Source: Homalodisca vitripennis
Lineage: Eukaryota > Arthropoda > Insecta > Hemiptera > Cicadellidae
Length of the DNA: 64,000 bases
Assembly (NCBI RefSeq): GCF_021130785.1
Contig: NC_060213.1
Coordinates: 93,798,501-93,862,500, forward strand
Direction of reading: 5' to 3'
Each line of letters opens with the position of its first letter. The first letter of the stretch is position 1. The notes under the pieces were generated by a model that saw only the letters and a list, made by a program, of their open reading frames with translations, was not told the DNA's origin and did no database searches. Made by a program: the position numbers and the translations under genes. Of the stretch, positions 45,561 to 58,098 are shown one piece after another.

Positions 45561-47935
45561 CTTCATAACTTTGTTCGATTTCTATTGCAATAATATTCGA
45601 TTCCAGTTTCTGGGCTCAAACCTTAAATTACTTAGTTGGTGACGGGTCAAATTAATTATTATTATTTAGAAAATGGATTTCTTTTAAAATGGAAAAATTA
45701 GGTGACCAATAAATATATACTATATTAATTCTGAAATCATAGTTAACATATATTTTGCCTGTCGGTAACGATTTACCAACGGGGCGTTACACAGTAACGA
45801 AGTAAAAAGTAGAGGTGACGATACACTCATATATTTTATATTCCTTGACATAAAAATTCATTGATGCAATTAAACTACGTTATACTATTTTAAAATTAAA
45901 TGTGGAATACAAGCTTTTTGTCTTTCTAATTTTAAGGCGAACCAAAAGTAGAAGATATTGAAACCAGTAAGACAACGTTAGAGTCACCAAATATAAGCTT
46001 TACACTATAACATTCAAGTGTGGTGAAACCACGCTGAACGTCTATTGAACTTCTGTATTTTAACAGAAAATATTCAAAATTCCAAACTGATAGAGTAACA
46101 GTTACGTTGAAAAAATATAACGAAAGTTTCGTTAAAACTATGCAATCCCCACCACAAGTTTAAGTGGTAATAAGAGCCAAAGTAATTTTTCTTATTTATT
46201 AGAGTTCATAATTTCCAAAAAAAACATCTCTTGAATAAAAAAGGGTGTATACCCGTGTTTGAAAATTAAATAAAACTCAAAGAGTATGGCTAAAATAACC
46301 ATTTAAGTATCTTTTGAAACTAACTTAAAATTCAAGATTAAGGGTACTTTAAGATAGGCACGAAAGTATGTTTTTTAATGCCTTATGTATGACATGCGCC
46401 TGAGCAATCTGCTGGGTTGATCTTTAAAACTAGCGAGCGCCAAGGTCTGTAGACTAACTTAACTCAATAAAATATGAGTGAAATATTACAGTAAAAAAAT
46501 TATTTGCATAATTATATGAATAATATTAATATAAATATGATAATATACTGAAACAACATTTATATAATGTTTCAAAAAAAATAAAAACTGCAGATACAAC
46601 ATTGGCACACCTATGGATTTAATGTGCTCCAATGTGATCGTAATTAAATCTTAAGTTTCCGAGTTACGACGTTTTACTAGCATTTTGGTAGTAAATCGCC
46701 ATAAAAACTTAAAATTCCTTTTGCAAAATAAATAATTTTAATGTTTAAAAGCAAAAATAAATCAGCTAATATTTTTTGGAACTCCTGATAATGTAGCTCA
46801 AGTTAATCGTGTCTGGCTAACTTTCACAATAATGTACCGATATTTTTCTTCTATTTTTTAGTATTTTTAGGTATCTAAATTTACGTATTTATGCATATAC
46901 AGTATACTTCGATTTGTATCAGAATACTAACACAAATTTCTGTAACAAATTTAAAAACAGTGTTTATACCCAATGATTTTTGTATACGTAATTAATATCG
47001 GTTGAGAGGATGCTACGTAATATCTGTTACATAGGATAAGATAATATGACGAAAGTAATACATTTCTGAAGACTGGAGGATTTGTTACAATGTACGACAC
47101 TCTAATAATTGTAGCTCAAAATCAGAAAGGTTTTACTCTCTTAAATTTTAAGTCTAATGTGATGTAGTACTTTAAACTTATTAAAAATGTATTGTATAAA
47201 TTCGTAGTGAGTGTATTTATATTATACCATTCTAAATAAATAATAAACACAAATGTTGTAAAAATTATAATTTGTTATTGTGCTTATTATTTGGTTTACA
47301 AATAAATATAATGAACAAGTTGAAAAATGTAAAAGTATGGAAAATTGATATTTATACATTTATAATTACTTGATCTTTTTCTTAATATTTTTATATTGAC
47401 AATACATGATTTGAAAGTAACCGAATGTGATATTTTAATATTCCTTACATGTGTTACATTTACATTAGGTTGAGGATTTATTTCTGCATTAAAAAAATTG
47501 CTGTTGGGTTACACCTCATGCTCTCTTGGTTAAATGACGACATTGCTCTTTTGGTTATTTGGAATACTACGTGAAAATTGTCTCACTGAATTAAGATTGA
47601 TTGCATTTATTTCTAAAATGTACATATAGATTGAGTAAAATACATAAAAATATCTTTTTTTACATATAACCCATATAAAAGCAGTAAAACTGTATTTGTA
47701 TTCTAATAATATTATTTATTTTGATTAATTAATCATTGCGACAAAGCCTACAGGTACAAAAATTTTTGGAGAATTAAACATAAACAAAGCGTCTACTTCT
47801 GGCACTTGTATTAAAACTTTGGGTATAAGTGGTAGAGTTGAAACCCGGCTGAGCCTTACTCTTCAGTAGACCTTTGCTGTTATAAAAAGACTTTTTAGTA
47901 TTAATTTTCAACACTTAAGCGTTGAAATTCCAATG
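45561..47935. other. No gene seen
   Basis: AT-rich sequence. A short similarity between 47790-47840 and 50870-50925 (CACTTG, TTTGGGTATAAGTGG) suggests another diverged module of the array. Confidence 0.4.
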
Positions 47936-47939
47936 TAAG

Positions 47940-48020
47940 AATACAAACAAAAACACAAAGGCATAAGCTTTTCCCACCGCTCCTTTAAGGTTTCAAGATG
48001 GTGGATATTAAAATGTTTTT
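47940..48020 (-). repeat. Module E, copy 2
   Basis: The minus frame I-H-H-L-E-T-L-K-E-R-W-E-K-L-M continues open through a hydrophobic stretch to a stop about 22 codons later. It is colinear with 36965-37035. Confidence 0.5.
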
Positions 48021-48129
48021 TTATGTTCAATAAAAGGTTATAGCGCAGACGCTAAAAAAAATTATACCAACAGATAAATAGAGGTTCTTGTATAATATTA
48101 AACGTATATATTTTCTTTGTTTAAGAGAC

Positions 48130-48335
48130 ACTTCAACGTTACTTCGTTGCCAAAAGCGTCAGAAAACAGGCCAAATTACGAAGGGCAATCATTTGATCTA
48201 ATGAACCGTAAAGCTTGTAACTTTGCCAATTACGGTTTAAAGTTCTCTTTGACGGTTTACTGCATCCTTTGCCGAGTATCGTCAGGTTTGGGGAACGATG
48301 TAAAGTATCTTGTAACTTTTAATTGATATAATATG
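48130..48335 (-). repeat. Module F, copy in block 2
   Basis: Both strands have an open frame here. In the minus frame shared with the other copies: N-R-N-W-Q-S-Y-K-L-Y-G-S-L-D-Q-M-I-A-L-R-N-L, open from the KGCSK start to a stop about 46 codons on. The plus-strand 69-codon frame 48117-48326 is interrupted in the other two copies. Confidence 0.6.
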
Positions 48336-48424
48336 TTCTTAAATAGTAGGATGTTACAAAAAATTTGATGAACTGGAAATGTTACTTTGTCTATGTCTTT
48401 ATGTCTGTCTGTCCCTGCGATAAT

Positions 48425-48650
48425 TACAGAACAAAATTATGACAGATAAAACCATGAGCGTCTGGAGGGAGGGCTTGTTTATATGCCGCGAAGCGACTAG
48501 AACCAGCAGAATGTCTCACCTTTTCGTTCTTTAGGAACAAAGTACGCAAGACTTAGCGGTGGTGCATGTAGTGGCCATGTGTAGTCCTGGCCACCGCACT
48601 TGTAGCAGATACTGCTCCCGTCGGTACCGCTGCACTGATTACCTATATGA
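48425..48650 (-). pseudogene. Non-LTR retrotransposon ORF1 (Gag) zinc-knuckle relic
   Basis: The minus strand reads C-Y-K-C-G-G-Q-D-Y-T-W-P-L-H-A-P-P in one frame. After a one-base shift it reads H-S-A-G-S-S-R-F-A-A-Y-K-Q-A-L-P-P. The pattern C-Y-x-C-G-x-x-x-H...C followed by a H-x-x-G-S-x-x-C-x-A-Y-x-x-A region is characteristic of ORF1 proteins of I/Jockey/R1-type elements. Several zinc ligands are already lost (His to Tyr, Cys to His or Phe). The plus-strand frame 48559-48849 is partly its shadow. Confidence 0.55.
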
Positions 48651-49585
48651 CAAAAACCCAGATATTATAACACCGGTATTTCGTGAGCTTTATAGTACGC
48701 GACACCTAACACAGCCATTAAAAAGTATAACTAAGCGTTTTGAGATCTATAGCGTATTATTTTTAAAGAAGCACATAAAACACAACAATATTTTTTATCC
48801 AATGCATGAAAAGTTGAAAACACAAAAAATCAGTAATAAGATCTACTAAAAAAACTCTAGTAATACCTGATTGATACTCTTACATCAATAACAGAAATAA
48901 CACGTAAACATACTCACGACCGTAAAATACTGAGAAGTAAATTAATGTCTGAAACAAAGTGAACTGGGAGGCAATAAATAACACAGATCTGCGAGAGTAT
49001 TTTTTTTAATTTTTTTGACTTTATGTAATTATTTCTATTTAGATTTTGTGTGCTGATTTAAAAAATGGAATTAGTTTTATTTGATCACGTAACGTTCGCC
49101 TAGAAAATAGATTTTTGGAAAAAATTACAAAAGGCGGAAAATATTTTATATATTTTTATCATTTTAAAATGAATTAAAAGAGAAATAAACAATGACACGC
49201 AGCTAAAATAAGGATAATAGTATTATATGCGTGTTTCAAACAGTTTCTTTTTCTATCTAAGCTTCTTTTTGTACTTTTTCGCAGTATTCTTGTATATTTT
49301 CCCTTTTTGACATCCAAAAGTAGTCTTCCAGCATATTGACATTCCATTGCACTTAGTAAATACTCCTTACTTAAAAATTTTCTGGAAAGTAGTCCAGATA
49401 TGAGTTAAGGAAATGAACTGTGAAACGCATATTGCAGCTCAACATTTTGTAGTTCTGTAACAATTCAGCAACCAAAATTTTGTAAATTGGGTGATTTTTG
49501 TTTCTATAAAAGCCTGTTACGCAAGTATAAACGAATTTCAGAAATTTGTTTTTTTTTTCAAATGGACTGAGTGTCCATTTTTGAG

Positions 49586-49588
<3 letters not shown>
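48651..49588. other. No gene seen
   Basis: AT-rich sequence. Open frames at 49371-49691 on both strands are built on the following TA tract. Confidence 0.5.

Positions 49589-49630
<42 letters not shown>
49589..49630. repeat. (TA)n microsatellite
   Basis: About 21 TA units. Confidence 0.95.
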
Positions 49631-49637
<7 letters not shown>

Positions 49638-50420
49638 TCTAAGCATCATTATGGTAATTATCCTTGTCTATGCAGAAAGTTTATTTTGTAAAAGTGTGAA
49701 GTATTTAAATTAAAATCTACTCATAATATGTTGTTGATAGTAGTTTGTGGAATTTGTTAAAATATCATGTTGTGCAACTCAGTTTGTTTCGAAATATATT
49801 TGTTTCGTTATATTATTTCCTTCCATCGTGATTATCCTCAAGACTAACGTAATACTTTGCCAACCCAACTAAATCCCATGGATTCAAAAACATCGCCATC
49901 GAAACTAGTATTACCTGTATATAAATGGGATGTCATCTTTTCGGACGGAAGATAATTACGCTTTACTAATGTTCACCCATTAAAAAAATTAAATCTTAAC
50001 TTATTCAGTAACAGTCGATATACCTTAAATTATTATTATTACTGACAATTATGGTGTAAACTCTTACTTTATCAAACATTTGCCATTACAATTATTGTTT
50101 TTATCTCACCAATAATAGTTAATTGCTCTATATGGCAAACATTTTTTTAATTTAAAACATTAAAAAGTTTGAATTAAATTAAACGTAAATTATTTTACAA
50201 AGTGTATTTTGAAGATTTTTTTCTACAACGTACTAAAATCAGAAAACATATTACTTCATAAAGCTAATCAATTAAAATCCTTCATTGACTAAACAAAACT
50301 TGATAATTTCAAGTGAAGAAATTTTACAGCAGGATATCAATTGCAATTCATAATACAGTACTCTATATTATAGTTACAGGGACAATTTTGTGCTAGTATC
50401 ATTAATTACAAAGACAGTAT
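49631..50420. other. No gene seen
   Basis: AT-rich sequence, nothing recognised. Confidence 0.5.
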
Positions 50421-50540
50421 CTGGGGACATTAGAGAGTCCATGATGTTGGCACCAACCGGTGTACGTGTGTGGGGCATAATGGCGAGGAGTGGAACAGCT
50501 GTTTCTGATCTTCCTAATTAAAGTTATCATTGTTGGCTAG
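50421..50540 (-). repeat. Module A, copy 3
   Basis: The minus frame: H-T-R-T-P-V-G-A-N-I-M-D-S-L-M-S. Upstream of the T-R-T region a one-base difference moves the frame (D-Q-K-Q-L-F-H). The GATCTTC-CAGAAACAGCTG part is shared specifically with copy 4. Confidence 0.55.
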
Positions 50541-51548
50541 CAGTAATTTACTGCACACGATTGTTATTAATTTCCACTACCTAATTTATAATATTTAATG
50601 AGTCGCTAATTATCACTATCGGGTTCATTCATTCATCGCTTTCTCATATGGTTATGAGATATTTAAAGATTCGCATATGGAGTTTCTTAAAGGCTTAAAT
50701 ATATACAACACGAATTTTAAAGTATACGATCATTATTTAAGTGAAAAATCTGTAAGGAAACTTCACGTGAACAAGTTACTCGTGTAATACGACTTTGTTT
50801 AAACTCCACGTTATTTGTATTAAAGGATGATTACAATAATATAGGAAGCAAAAAAATCTTATACCTGAAAAAAGTGATTCCAGCACTTGGACCATTTGGG
50901 TATAAGTGGAAAGCTATAGAGAACTATATTTATATAATCAATGTTCCCCTTAAAACGATACTTGCAGTATACTCCAAGTATACGAATTAGTTAACTACAT
51001 AATTAATACCGAAACTAAAAACTCACATTACTACAAAATCTTTTATTTAATTCATGAACACACATGTTAACAACTTTTTTATTGTAATAGTTTCTTGAAT
51101 GAGATACTAATTAGGTATGGGAATAGTGACGCGGTTGAGCACTAAGGAGGGCTTTGTGGCACTTAGACCATCTCCTTCATTATTCATCAATATTTTAAGA
51201 AAAATAGAATAAATATTAATTTATTATATAAAATATTGTGTGCAAATAATTCTATAATATTATGTTATACTTTTATTGCATTTTATAAAAAAATCTCACA
51301 TGATAAAACATTTATATCATAGTGAAATTAAATATATTTATATCGCCAATGATAAATAATAGAGATATACTTTACAATAAACATCATCACGCAGTGATTG
51401 TGATATATTATATAAAAAAATTGTGATTTCCTAAATTTTTCACGAATTCTATCCCTTTACCTATTAGTTCAAATAGTATCCAATAAATGATCTTATTATA
51501 TAGGTAATAATAGTAAAACATATATTGGAATAAATGCATTGGATAAAT

Positions 51549-51665
51549 ACACATTTTACATTTACAATTCCAAATTTAAAATTTTCTTTTACAATTAACA
51601 TTTAAAATTTACACTTACATTTTACATTTACAATTTACATTTGCAACTTACATTCACATTTTAAA
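51549..51665. repeat. Degenerate minisatellite, ACATTTACAATT-like unit
   Basis: Irregular repeats of 10-12 bases (ACATTTACAATT, ACATTTAAAATTT, ACATTTGCAACTT, ACATTCACATTTT). Confidence 0.8.
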
Positions 51666-51909
51666 ATATGACATACACAATTAAAAGTACTAATCATTAT
51701 ATTTCAGTCACGTGTACTTTTCCATCTTTACTATAGGGGAACTTGGCAATAGTCAAAGAACAATGATCATAGCATTTATTTCCAAATTGTTCCTAAAAAA
51801 CAATACCACGCATATTTCTGTAATGAAAATTATAAATTTCTTTACATTAATTTTTTTACGTGTAATTAGTGGCCTCTCAGATGTTGCTCAATAATTGGTG
51901 TTACATAGG

Positions 51910-52055
51910 ATGAGATATTGTTGCTCTCCGACAAACGAATGTCCTCATCAATTCCAAGATGAAAGGAGTCCACACAATGGGACAGGGCTAATGCATTTCT
52001 GACGACTGGGAGAGAAGTAACGAGTTACGCAGCGCAGTTTGTTCTTTATAATTAC
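51910..52055 (-). repeat. Module B, copy 1
   Basis: The minus frame has L-P-V-V-R-N-A-L-A-L-S-H-C-V-D-S-F-H-L-G, then I-D-E-D-I-R-L, then E-S-N-N-I-S-S and T-P-I-I, before a stop. A stop lies seven codons upstream of the L-P-V-V core. It is located 1.4 kb upstream (minus strand) of module A copy 3. Confidence 0.55.
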
Positions 52056-52161
52056 TGCATCTACCTACCGCCTTTTATATTAATGAGTTCTTCAATTTTC
52101 ATTTTGTGTTTCTTATTAAATGTTGAGTTTAATCAAACAAATTTTACTAATGTAATTAAAA

Positions 52162-52162
<1 letters not shown>

Positions 52163-52219
<57 letters not shown>

Positions 52220-52273
52220 TATATATATAATGTATATATATACATACATTATATATATAATGTATATATATAA
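52163..52273. repeat. (TA)n tract with palindromic TACATTATATATATAATGTA units
   Basis: A long TA run followed by two self-complementary units of about 24-30 bases. Strong cruciform potential. Confidence 0.95.
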
Positions 52274-54690
52274 AATATTTATATAATTTAAATACTATCA
52301 AAAAGTACAACCGATAAATTTATATTCAAAACCCCCAAAACAATAATTACCACAAAATTTAGTGTTTCAGAAGGAATTTAATAAGTATTCGGTAGTGGGG
52401 CCGTTTGAAGATGGGGAGTCAACGGATAAGCGAATTATAATATGGAATTGCAATAAAAATGCCACCAATAGTAATTTTTTTTAATACGTCTAGATATAGA
52501 AACGATTATTTGAATTTGTTTTTTTTAAGAGTTTAAGTTCGTGTGTGCCAGAAGCACGAACTCTTGGAATGAGCCTACTTTCAAATGCTGCGTACGTTAT
52601 GTGTGAATAAACTAGTGAATTATAAACAATCGGACTATTTTTATCATAGTACATCAGTCCGTCTCCTAAATGTGTGATGACATTTTTAATAATCCTTAAA
52701 CTTGAAATTTAGTACCGATGTTCCTTCAGTTTATGAAGGAACTATAACTCTGGGACCAAAGGGCCTAGAGCAGTCCTTCCGTATGTCTGAATATCTGAGC
52801 AATACTCTTTCGTTAAGATTGGTTGAATCCCTTAATATTCCATTGTTTTAGTTTATTAAATGTCATAGAAAACTGTATATTAAAGAAGGGTTATACAACT
52901 GAATGAAAAAAATAAACCGGAACAGCAAAAATTCCCTTATTACATTTACAAAGTAAATGAAGAATTAAATTCAAATTAAATTTATTCTCAAAGTTCTATT
53001 GTACACCTCAAGATAAACTCAAAGTGTAGGATTTCGTACAGTTCCCGTTACGTTTCAGGTAATTTTTAAAATGCAACTTGCAATCAAATGAATTCTTATT
53101 CATATTTACAAAGATACAAATTAGTCATAGAGGATATAAATCTTAACTATTTTAAGGATGAAATTATCCTTTGTTCCAACAAGAAAAAAGTATTCCACAT
53201 GAAACTTATCTTTCTTTTAACGGCTTTACTTTTACTAGGCTTAACTTTTTTTATGATATTTTAATAAATCTGCAATCGTGCGTATATGGGTAAGTATGCC
53301 TACAACTAGGCTAAGAAAACTATGAAACCTAATTCAAAATGAACTTTAGAACTCACCCAAAATCATTCCCAAAAATCTTGACACACACGGACCGGGCAGA
53401 CATAAATTCCCTTACTCTTATAACAGAAACATCGAGCTGAGTTCGAAAAGCGCTGGTTTGAATATGTCCCCCTTCAATAAATAATGATGTCATAATTGGG
53501 AAAAATCATGACCCAGCTGCACCAACAAATTAGCATAAATGTTTTATGGTGTGAACTAACCAAAACCCAGTAATAGTCGGACAAAAACACCGGTACATCA
53601 AAGGATAAATACAGAATCGAACTTCTATCCACAAGTTACATAAGCAGACTTGCCAAAGTGGTACAACTCAATATCATTACCTACCGCCTGACAATCTACT
53701 TAATGCTAAAACTCTACTTTTATTTTCTTATAAAATTAAATCTACAAAATGAAATAATTACTAATCAATGTAGCCCAAAACGCTAAATGTGCATAATGCG
53801 TATCTATAATTTAACTAAATTGTGTGACATAACTTATATCTACAAAGGACATAGGCCTAGTTATTACAAATATATTGCAAGTGAATTTATAGTTCAACGT
53901 GTAACTATTTTCCTATTGGTCATATGGAGCTCTATATATTACTGAGATGAAATATAATTTGATCAACTTTACTACGAAACACATGCATAAAAAGCATTTT
54001 AAAATAATGAGGATATAAATAGCAATCCCCGCATTAATATGTATTGCTGCGGTTTCATATACTGTTTTAATATTTATATTCATATATTTTAAATATCATA
54101 TAGATTTGAAAATTTTAAACAATTTCAGTATGAATTTAAATCTTTCTGATATACTATGAAGAAGACATATAGTATAAATTGTTTTTATTTAATTTTGGAC
54201 TGTAAAAAGCTGTAAAGGTGTCAATTAATATTATTCTGAATATAACACTTTATTAACATTATATCAATTTGAAATTAAATTACATTAAATGTTTTACAGA
54301 ATGATTTAAGAACTAAAATTGAAAATTTATATAATTATAAATACAATCTGATTTATCTAGAAAAATAGCTGACTTTTATTTACAGGCGAAGAATATTGCT
54401 GAAAATTAATGTTGTAGCACTTTTGTCAGAAAATAACAATAAATTATTATTATGTATTTAGTTCATAAGTTACTTACAAATAACTAACAATTAATGTAAC
54501 ATATTTCATTTTACAAATGTGAAAACACTGATTATTGGTACCTTACAGAAGCTAAGTATTGAGATTTTTGAATTGATTAAAAGACACTCTCTGAAGATAC
54601 GATGTCCTCTGAAGTCCAATACAATCTATATGCATCAGTTTCTGCAACAAAGAGTTTAATTTAAAACAAAGGCGAGGAAGGATACATTAC
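52274..54690. other. No gene seen
   Basis: About 2.4 kb of mostly AT-rich sequence. 53340-53700 is slightly richer in GC, but no open frame or repeat is recognised. Confidence 0.4.
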
Positions 54691-54699
54691 TGATAGTAC

Positions 54700-54800
54700 A
54701 TATCGATCTCATTCATATTTTACATAAGGAGATTGGAAGAGTACTTACTTCTGACACCGTTTCCTGCACTCTGCAGTCATTTCTTTAAAAAGTAGAAATG
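54700..54800 (-). repeat. Module D, copy 2, with splice-donor-like site
   Basis: Similar to 44800-44885. On the minus strand a short open stretch (F-K-E-M-T-A-E-C-R-K-R-C-Q-K) runs into AAGTAAGTA. A similar arrangement (GTCGTAAGTAGATACTCTTC on the minus strand) is seen at about 57565-57585. Confidence 0.3.
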
Positions 54801-55790
54801 TTTAAAGTCAGTTTACTTCCATAGATTTCATCTTATTGCATATGTAATTATTTGCTCAATATATACAGTGAGTATTTTATATATGGCATATTCCGATGTT
54901 GAATTAAACTGTTACATAAGTAAAACTTTTCAAACCAATTAAAGTAAGTAAAATTTACTAGTTGTTTATTCCATATTGTGACGGTAATGAATAAAAATCT
55001 TCGTGACTAGTATTGAGTCATTGTCCTTCAGTCCCTGTAGTCAGTGTAATGTTTGGAGATGGACCTTGAAATTCTTCACCAATATTTGAGGATTTGGCAT
55101 TAGCCGTTTAAAACTGTGATTAAACCTATAGTTTTCTTAACAAGAACGTTTAAAATGTATTTAACGGAACTATAAATAATAGTAGCGAGTTATAGTTATT
55201 TTACATTTGTTACCATATAACTGAGTAATGGTAAATAGTAACCCATACCAGTGTAATGATATTAATATATACATGCGCTCAGATCCTTGCGCCTTGTATC
55301 CTAACCTAGCTTTCCTCATTCCTTAGCTTATTACAACTACATTTATGTTTATAATTTCAGTACTTGAAAGTATTTACAATAAAACTTTTGAAACTCTTAC
55401 ATAAACTCATTTAAGCATTTTGTTTTTAAAACCAATGCATATTTTTATAAATATAACCATAATAATGTTTATATTTATAAAAATAAAACATTACAGTTAT
55501 ATACTATACATTAAAATTATTATTCCCTTCAATTATTATTCCTTTCATTTCATTGTTTTAATCACGTAAAGTTCATTAGAATTATTATTTTGTAAACATT
55601 ATAACTGCTATAAAACCTTGTAATATATGTTTAAAGAATTATATAACAAAATATGTGTAGGCTGTAAAACAAAAAACTAAGCATATATTATGATGATATT
55701 ATTATGTTAGAGACATTTATAGTAAAGTTATTTTAAATTTACAAACGTTTTTAACATCTTAAGATACACTGTGCCTAATGTCCGTAGTTA
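54801..55790. other. No gene seen
   Basis: AT-rich sequence, nothing recognised. Confidence 0.5.
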
Positions 55791-55794
55791 TGAC

Positions 55795-55925
55795 AATATG
55801 TGGAGAGACTACAGAGCTCATGAAGTTGGCACCGAGTACGTGTGTGTGGAGTAAAGATCAAATGTGGAACAGCTGTCTCTGATCTTTGTGAGAATGTTAC
55901 CAGTGTCCAGCCAGCTAAAAATATC
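55795..55925 (-). repeat. Module A, copy 4
   Basis: The minus frame gives H-K-D-Q-R-Q-L-F-H-I, a stop, then L-G-A-N-F-M-S-S-V-V-S. Gaps relative to the other copies lie between the two parts. Confidence 0.55.
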
Positions 55926-56920
55926 CATAACTAAGCTAAAGTAAACTGTTATTACCTTTTATTACCTACTTTACAATACCCGTTCCTGGCTACCTTTAAG
56001 TTTATACCACTCATTTTTTGTTCCCTAGTTTAATCTTAAAAACTGTTAAAGATTTTCTTTTAAAGTTTTTTATTAAATTCCTCACAAAAAAGAAACTTTG
56101 TTAGCCTTTTGAGTAACCTAAAAATGCTCGGTCAAACTATGTTTGCACGTACAAAGTTCATAGAACTTATTATTTATGTGTACAAATATAGCTTCATAGA
56201 ACATCTTTCAACTATTCACATGAATCATTATTGAAATATTTTGATACATAATACATTTTCAATATTGTTTATCAAATTGGTTTTATATTAGTGCATAATT
56301 AAAGTCTACACACAACATCACCATGTATTTATGTTGCAAGTGTTGGAATAGTTAGAAACTTTATGTCAAATGTAAAAATCTTTCACAAGTAAGGCCAAAG
56401 CAAATGCCCAAGATTGAGATCATATTATCTTTTCTAACTTTCCATCGTCAATAAAATACTTCTAAAAATGTAATAAATTACAAAATATTCATGAAATATA
56501 ATATGGAAATTTCCATCATTACAGAAGATTGATTTAACATTTTATTATGGCTTATATTCCATAAGATACTGACACTCTAATCCCATTGGGCCATGATTGT
56601 ATAAGTTGCTCAACCTTCTCGCTTAGGCTACAATCATTAGATATAATAAGAACAAATGCGTGACTAAGGTGTTGCTACCTTAGTATATTGCACAATGTCA
56701 TATACAGTATAAAGGAGGCTATGTTAAATTTTCGAGTAAGATTTTATTAGTACTTTTGGTATGTTCCTAAATATTCGGAATATTAGTCCAACGTTTGTGA
56801 TACAATTTCATCCAAATATATTCTCAATAATTTTTAATAAATAATTTTGTATTTTAATAGTACATTAATTTAAACTGGAAGCGTTTTAACGAAGCTCAAT
56901 AACTCTTGTTAGATTTGATT
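55926..56920. other. No gene seen
   Basis: AT-rich sequence, nothing recognised. Confidence 0.5.
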
Positions 56921-56924
56921 TCCT

Positions 56925-57068
56925 TGCTCTCCAACAAACGAATGTCCTCATCAATTCAGAGATGAAAGGAGTCCACACAATGGGACGAGGCTAATGCATT
57001 TCTGAAGACTGGGAGAGGGGTTGCAAGTTGCAAAGCACACTTTGTTCTCTGTAATTAATTACTGCATT
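56925..57068 (-). repeat. Module B, copy 2
   Basis: The minus frame has L-P-V-F-R-N-A-L-A-S-S-H-C-V-D-S-F-H-L, one TGA, then I-D-E-D-I-R-L-L-E-S. About 85% identical in bases to the copy at 61.5 kb. It is 1.1 kb upstream (minus strand) of module A copy 4. Confidence 0.6.
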
Positions 57069-57645
57069 TATCTACTGTGTTATTTTTATCAGTGTGAATT
57101 ACAAATTTTTTATTATTACCCTGAAACAGCCAAGGATACTGTATAAATACTGTATAAATTTTTAATTAACCTCATTTTAATAAATTGTATTACATATGGA
57201 AATATCTTTAAGTTTTATTAATAAATTACTTCCAAAAATTGTTTAATATAAGTAAATATAAGCCATCTTATAAATTACAGCCTTTTCTAAAACATTTTAT
57301 TTTATATTAGCAATTGGAATATTAAGATGTTGAACTCTTGTTTCGTACTGGAGTTGGTAAAGAATACGAATTTGGTTTCATCAGATTTGGTTCCAACGTG
57401 AAACGGACTATAAGGTTCAAAATTTAATTATACTATACTTTTATTCTAAACTACTTACAGTGCACTAGTAGCATTTTCATTGGCTCAATTAATAAAATAG
57501 GCATAATAAGCATACATATATTATATACCTTTTATATATAATAAGATGATATGAAATGTCTACCACAATGAAGAGTATCTACTTACGACCAGTGTATTGA
57601 CTTCCAATCCAAGATATTGCCATTGCGGTACTATCGCTTCATGAA
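57069..57645. other. No gene seen
   Basis: AT-rich sequence. A minus-strand stretch near 57590-57630 is open and ends at a GTAAGTA donor-like site (about 57582), possibly a further exon of the array. Confidence 0.35.
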
Positions 57646-57719
57646 AAAATATAAATAAATATTTATAAATAATATATATAAATATATATTTATATATATT
57701 ATTTTATATAATTTGATTA

Positions 57720-57762
<43 letters not shown>
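57646..57762. repeat. TA-rich repeat with AAATATTTATA units
   Basis: Degenerate AT repeats pass into about 22 TA units. Confidence 0.9.
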
Positions 57763-57763
<1 letters not shown>

Positions 57764-58019
57764 GAAGAGTCATCTTTGTTAAAAAAGCGTCTATATCTAG
57801 CCAACGTTATTTATGTTTTGATACACTCTTTCCGTATCAGTAGCATTTTGAGTTTATATATGTATTTGTATAACTTTTCATCTTTCTAGACAGATAGAAA
57901 ATGAATATTAAATTATTGTTATTCTAGGGATTCCAACACTTTGTATACCACGATGGGTTACCTTTATGAATTTTTTTTTAATTTTAATTGTTAGCTATGA
58001 AGTTTGTAAGGGTCAAATT

Positions 58020-58021
<2 letters not shown>

Positions 58022-58078
<57 letters not shown>

Positions 58079-58081
58079 TAT
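58022..58081. repeat. (TA)n microsatellite at the tail of a tRNA-headed repeat
   Basis: About 26 TA units directly after the tRNA-like head at 58.1 kb on its 3' side, replacing most of the normal tail. Confidence 0.95.
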
Positions 58082-58098
58082 TGAATAAAAAAAATTAT

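Larger units (their letters stand above)
41960..48335 (-). pseudogene. Paralogous block 2 (modules F-E-H-A-G-C)
   Basis: Same minus-strand order as block 1: F (48335-48130), E (48020-47940), then H (43570-43480), A (43350-43213), G (42690-42600) and C (42158-41964). C and A are offset from block 1 by 6.74 kb each. The E-to-H distance is much larger here (4.4 kb), with a module D (44800-44885) and a GC-rich island (45365-45560) in between. C is intact in this copy; A has a stop upstream of its core and other differences; G loses its frame. A decayed tandem paralogue, or a gene with long introns whose other exons I cannot see, are both possible. Confidence 0.45.

Noticed and set aside
45720..45795. 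Minus-strand TGTAACGCCCC as an LTR start
   Set aside because: No second end, target-site duplication, primer-binding site or internal domain could be identified; kept only as a remark under the CpG island.
49371..49691. Frames containing Tyr-Ile runs on both strands
   Set aside because: Produced by the (TA)n tract. The same applies to frames at 52083-52286 and 62712-62894.
51910..52055. Hammerhead-ribozyme-like GATGAG in module B and in the 8.3-kb copy
   Set aside because: The minus-strand TTGATGAG or CTGATGAG is not followed by a closed stem II and the GAAA core, so the ribozyme fold is not supported.
51910..52055. Alternative reading of module B ending at a shared TGA
   Set aside because: This frame ends at the same TGA in all three good copies, but the other frame continues through the shared I-D-E-D-I-R-L and into the T-P-x-I part with better residue conservation.
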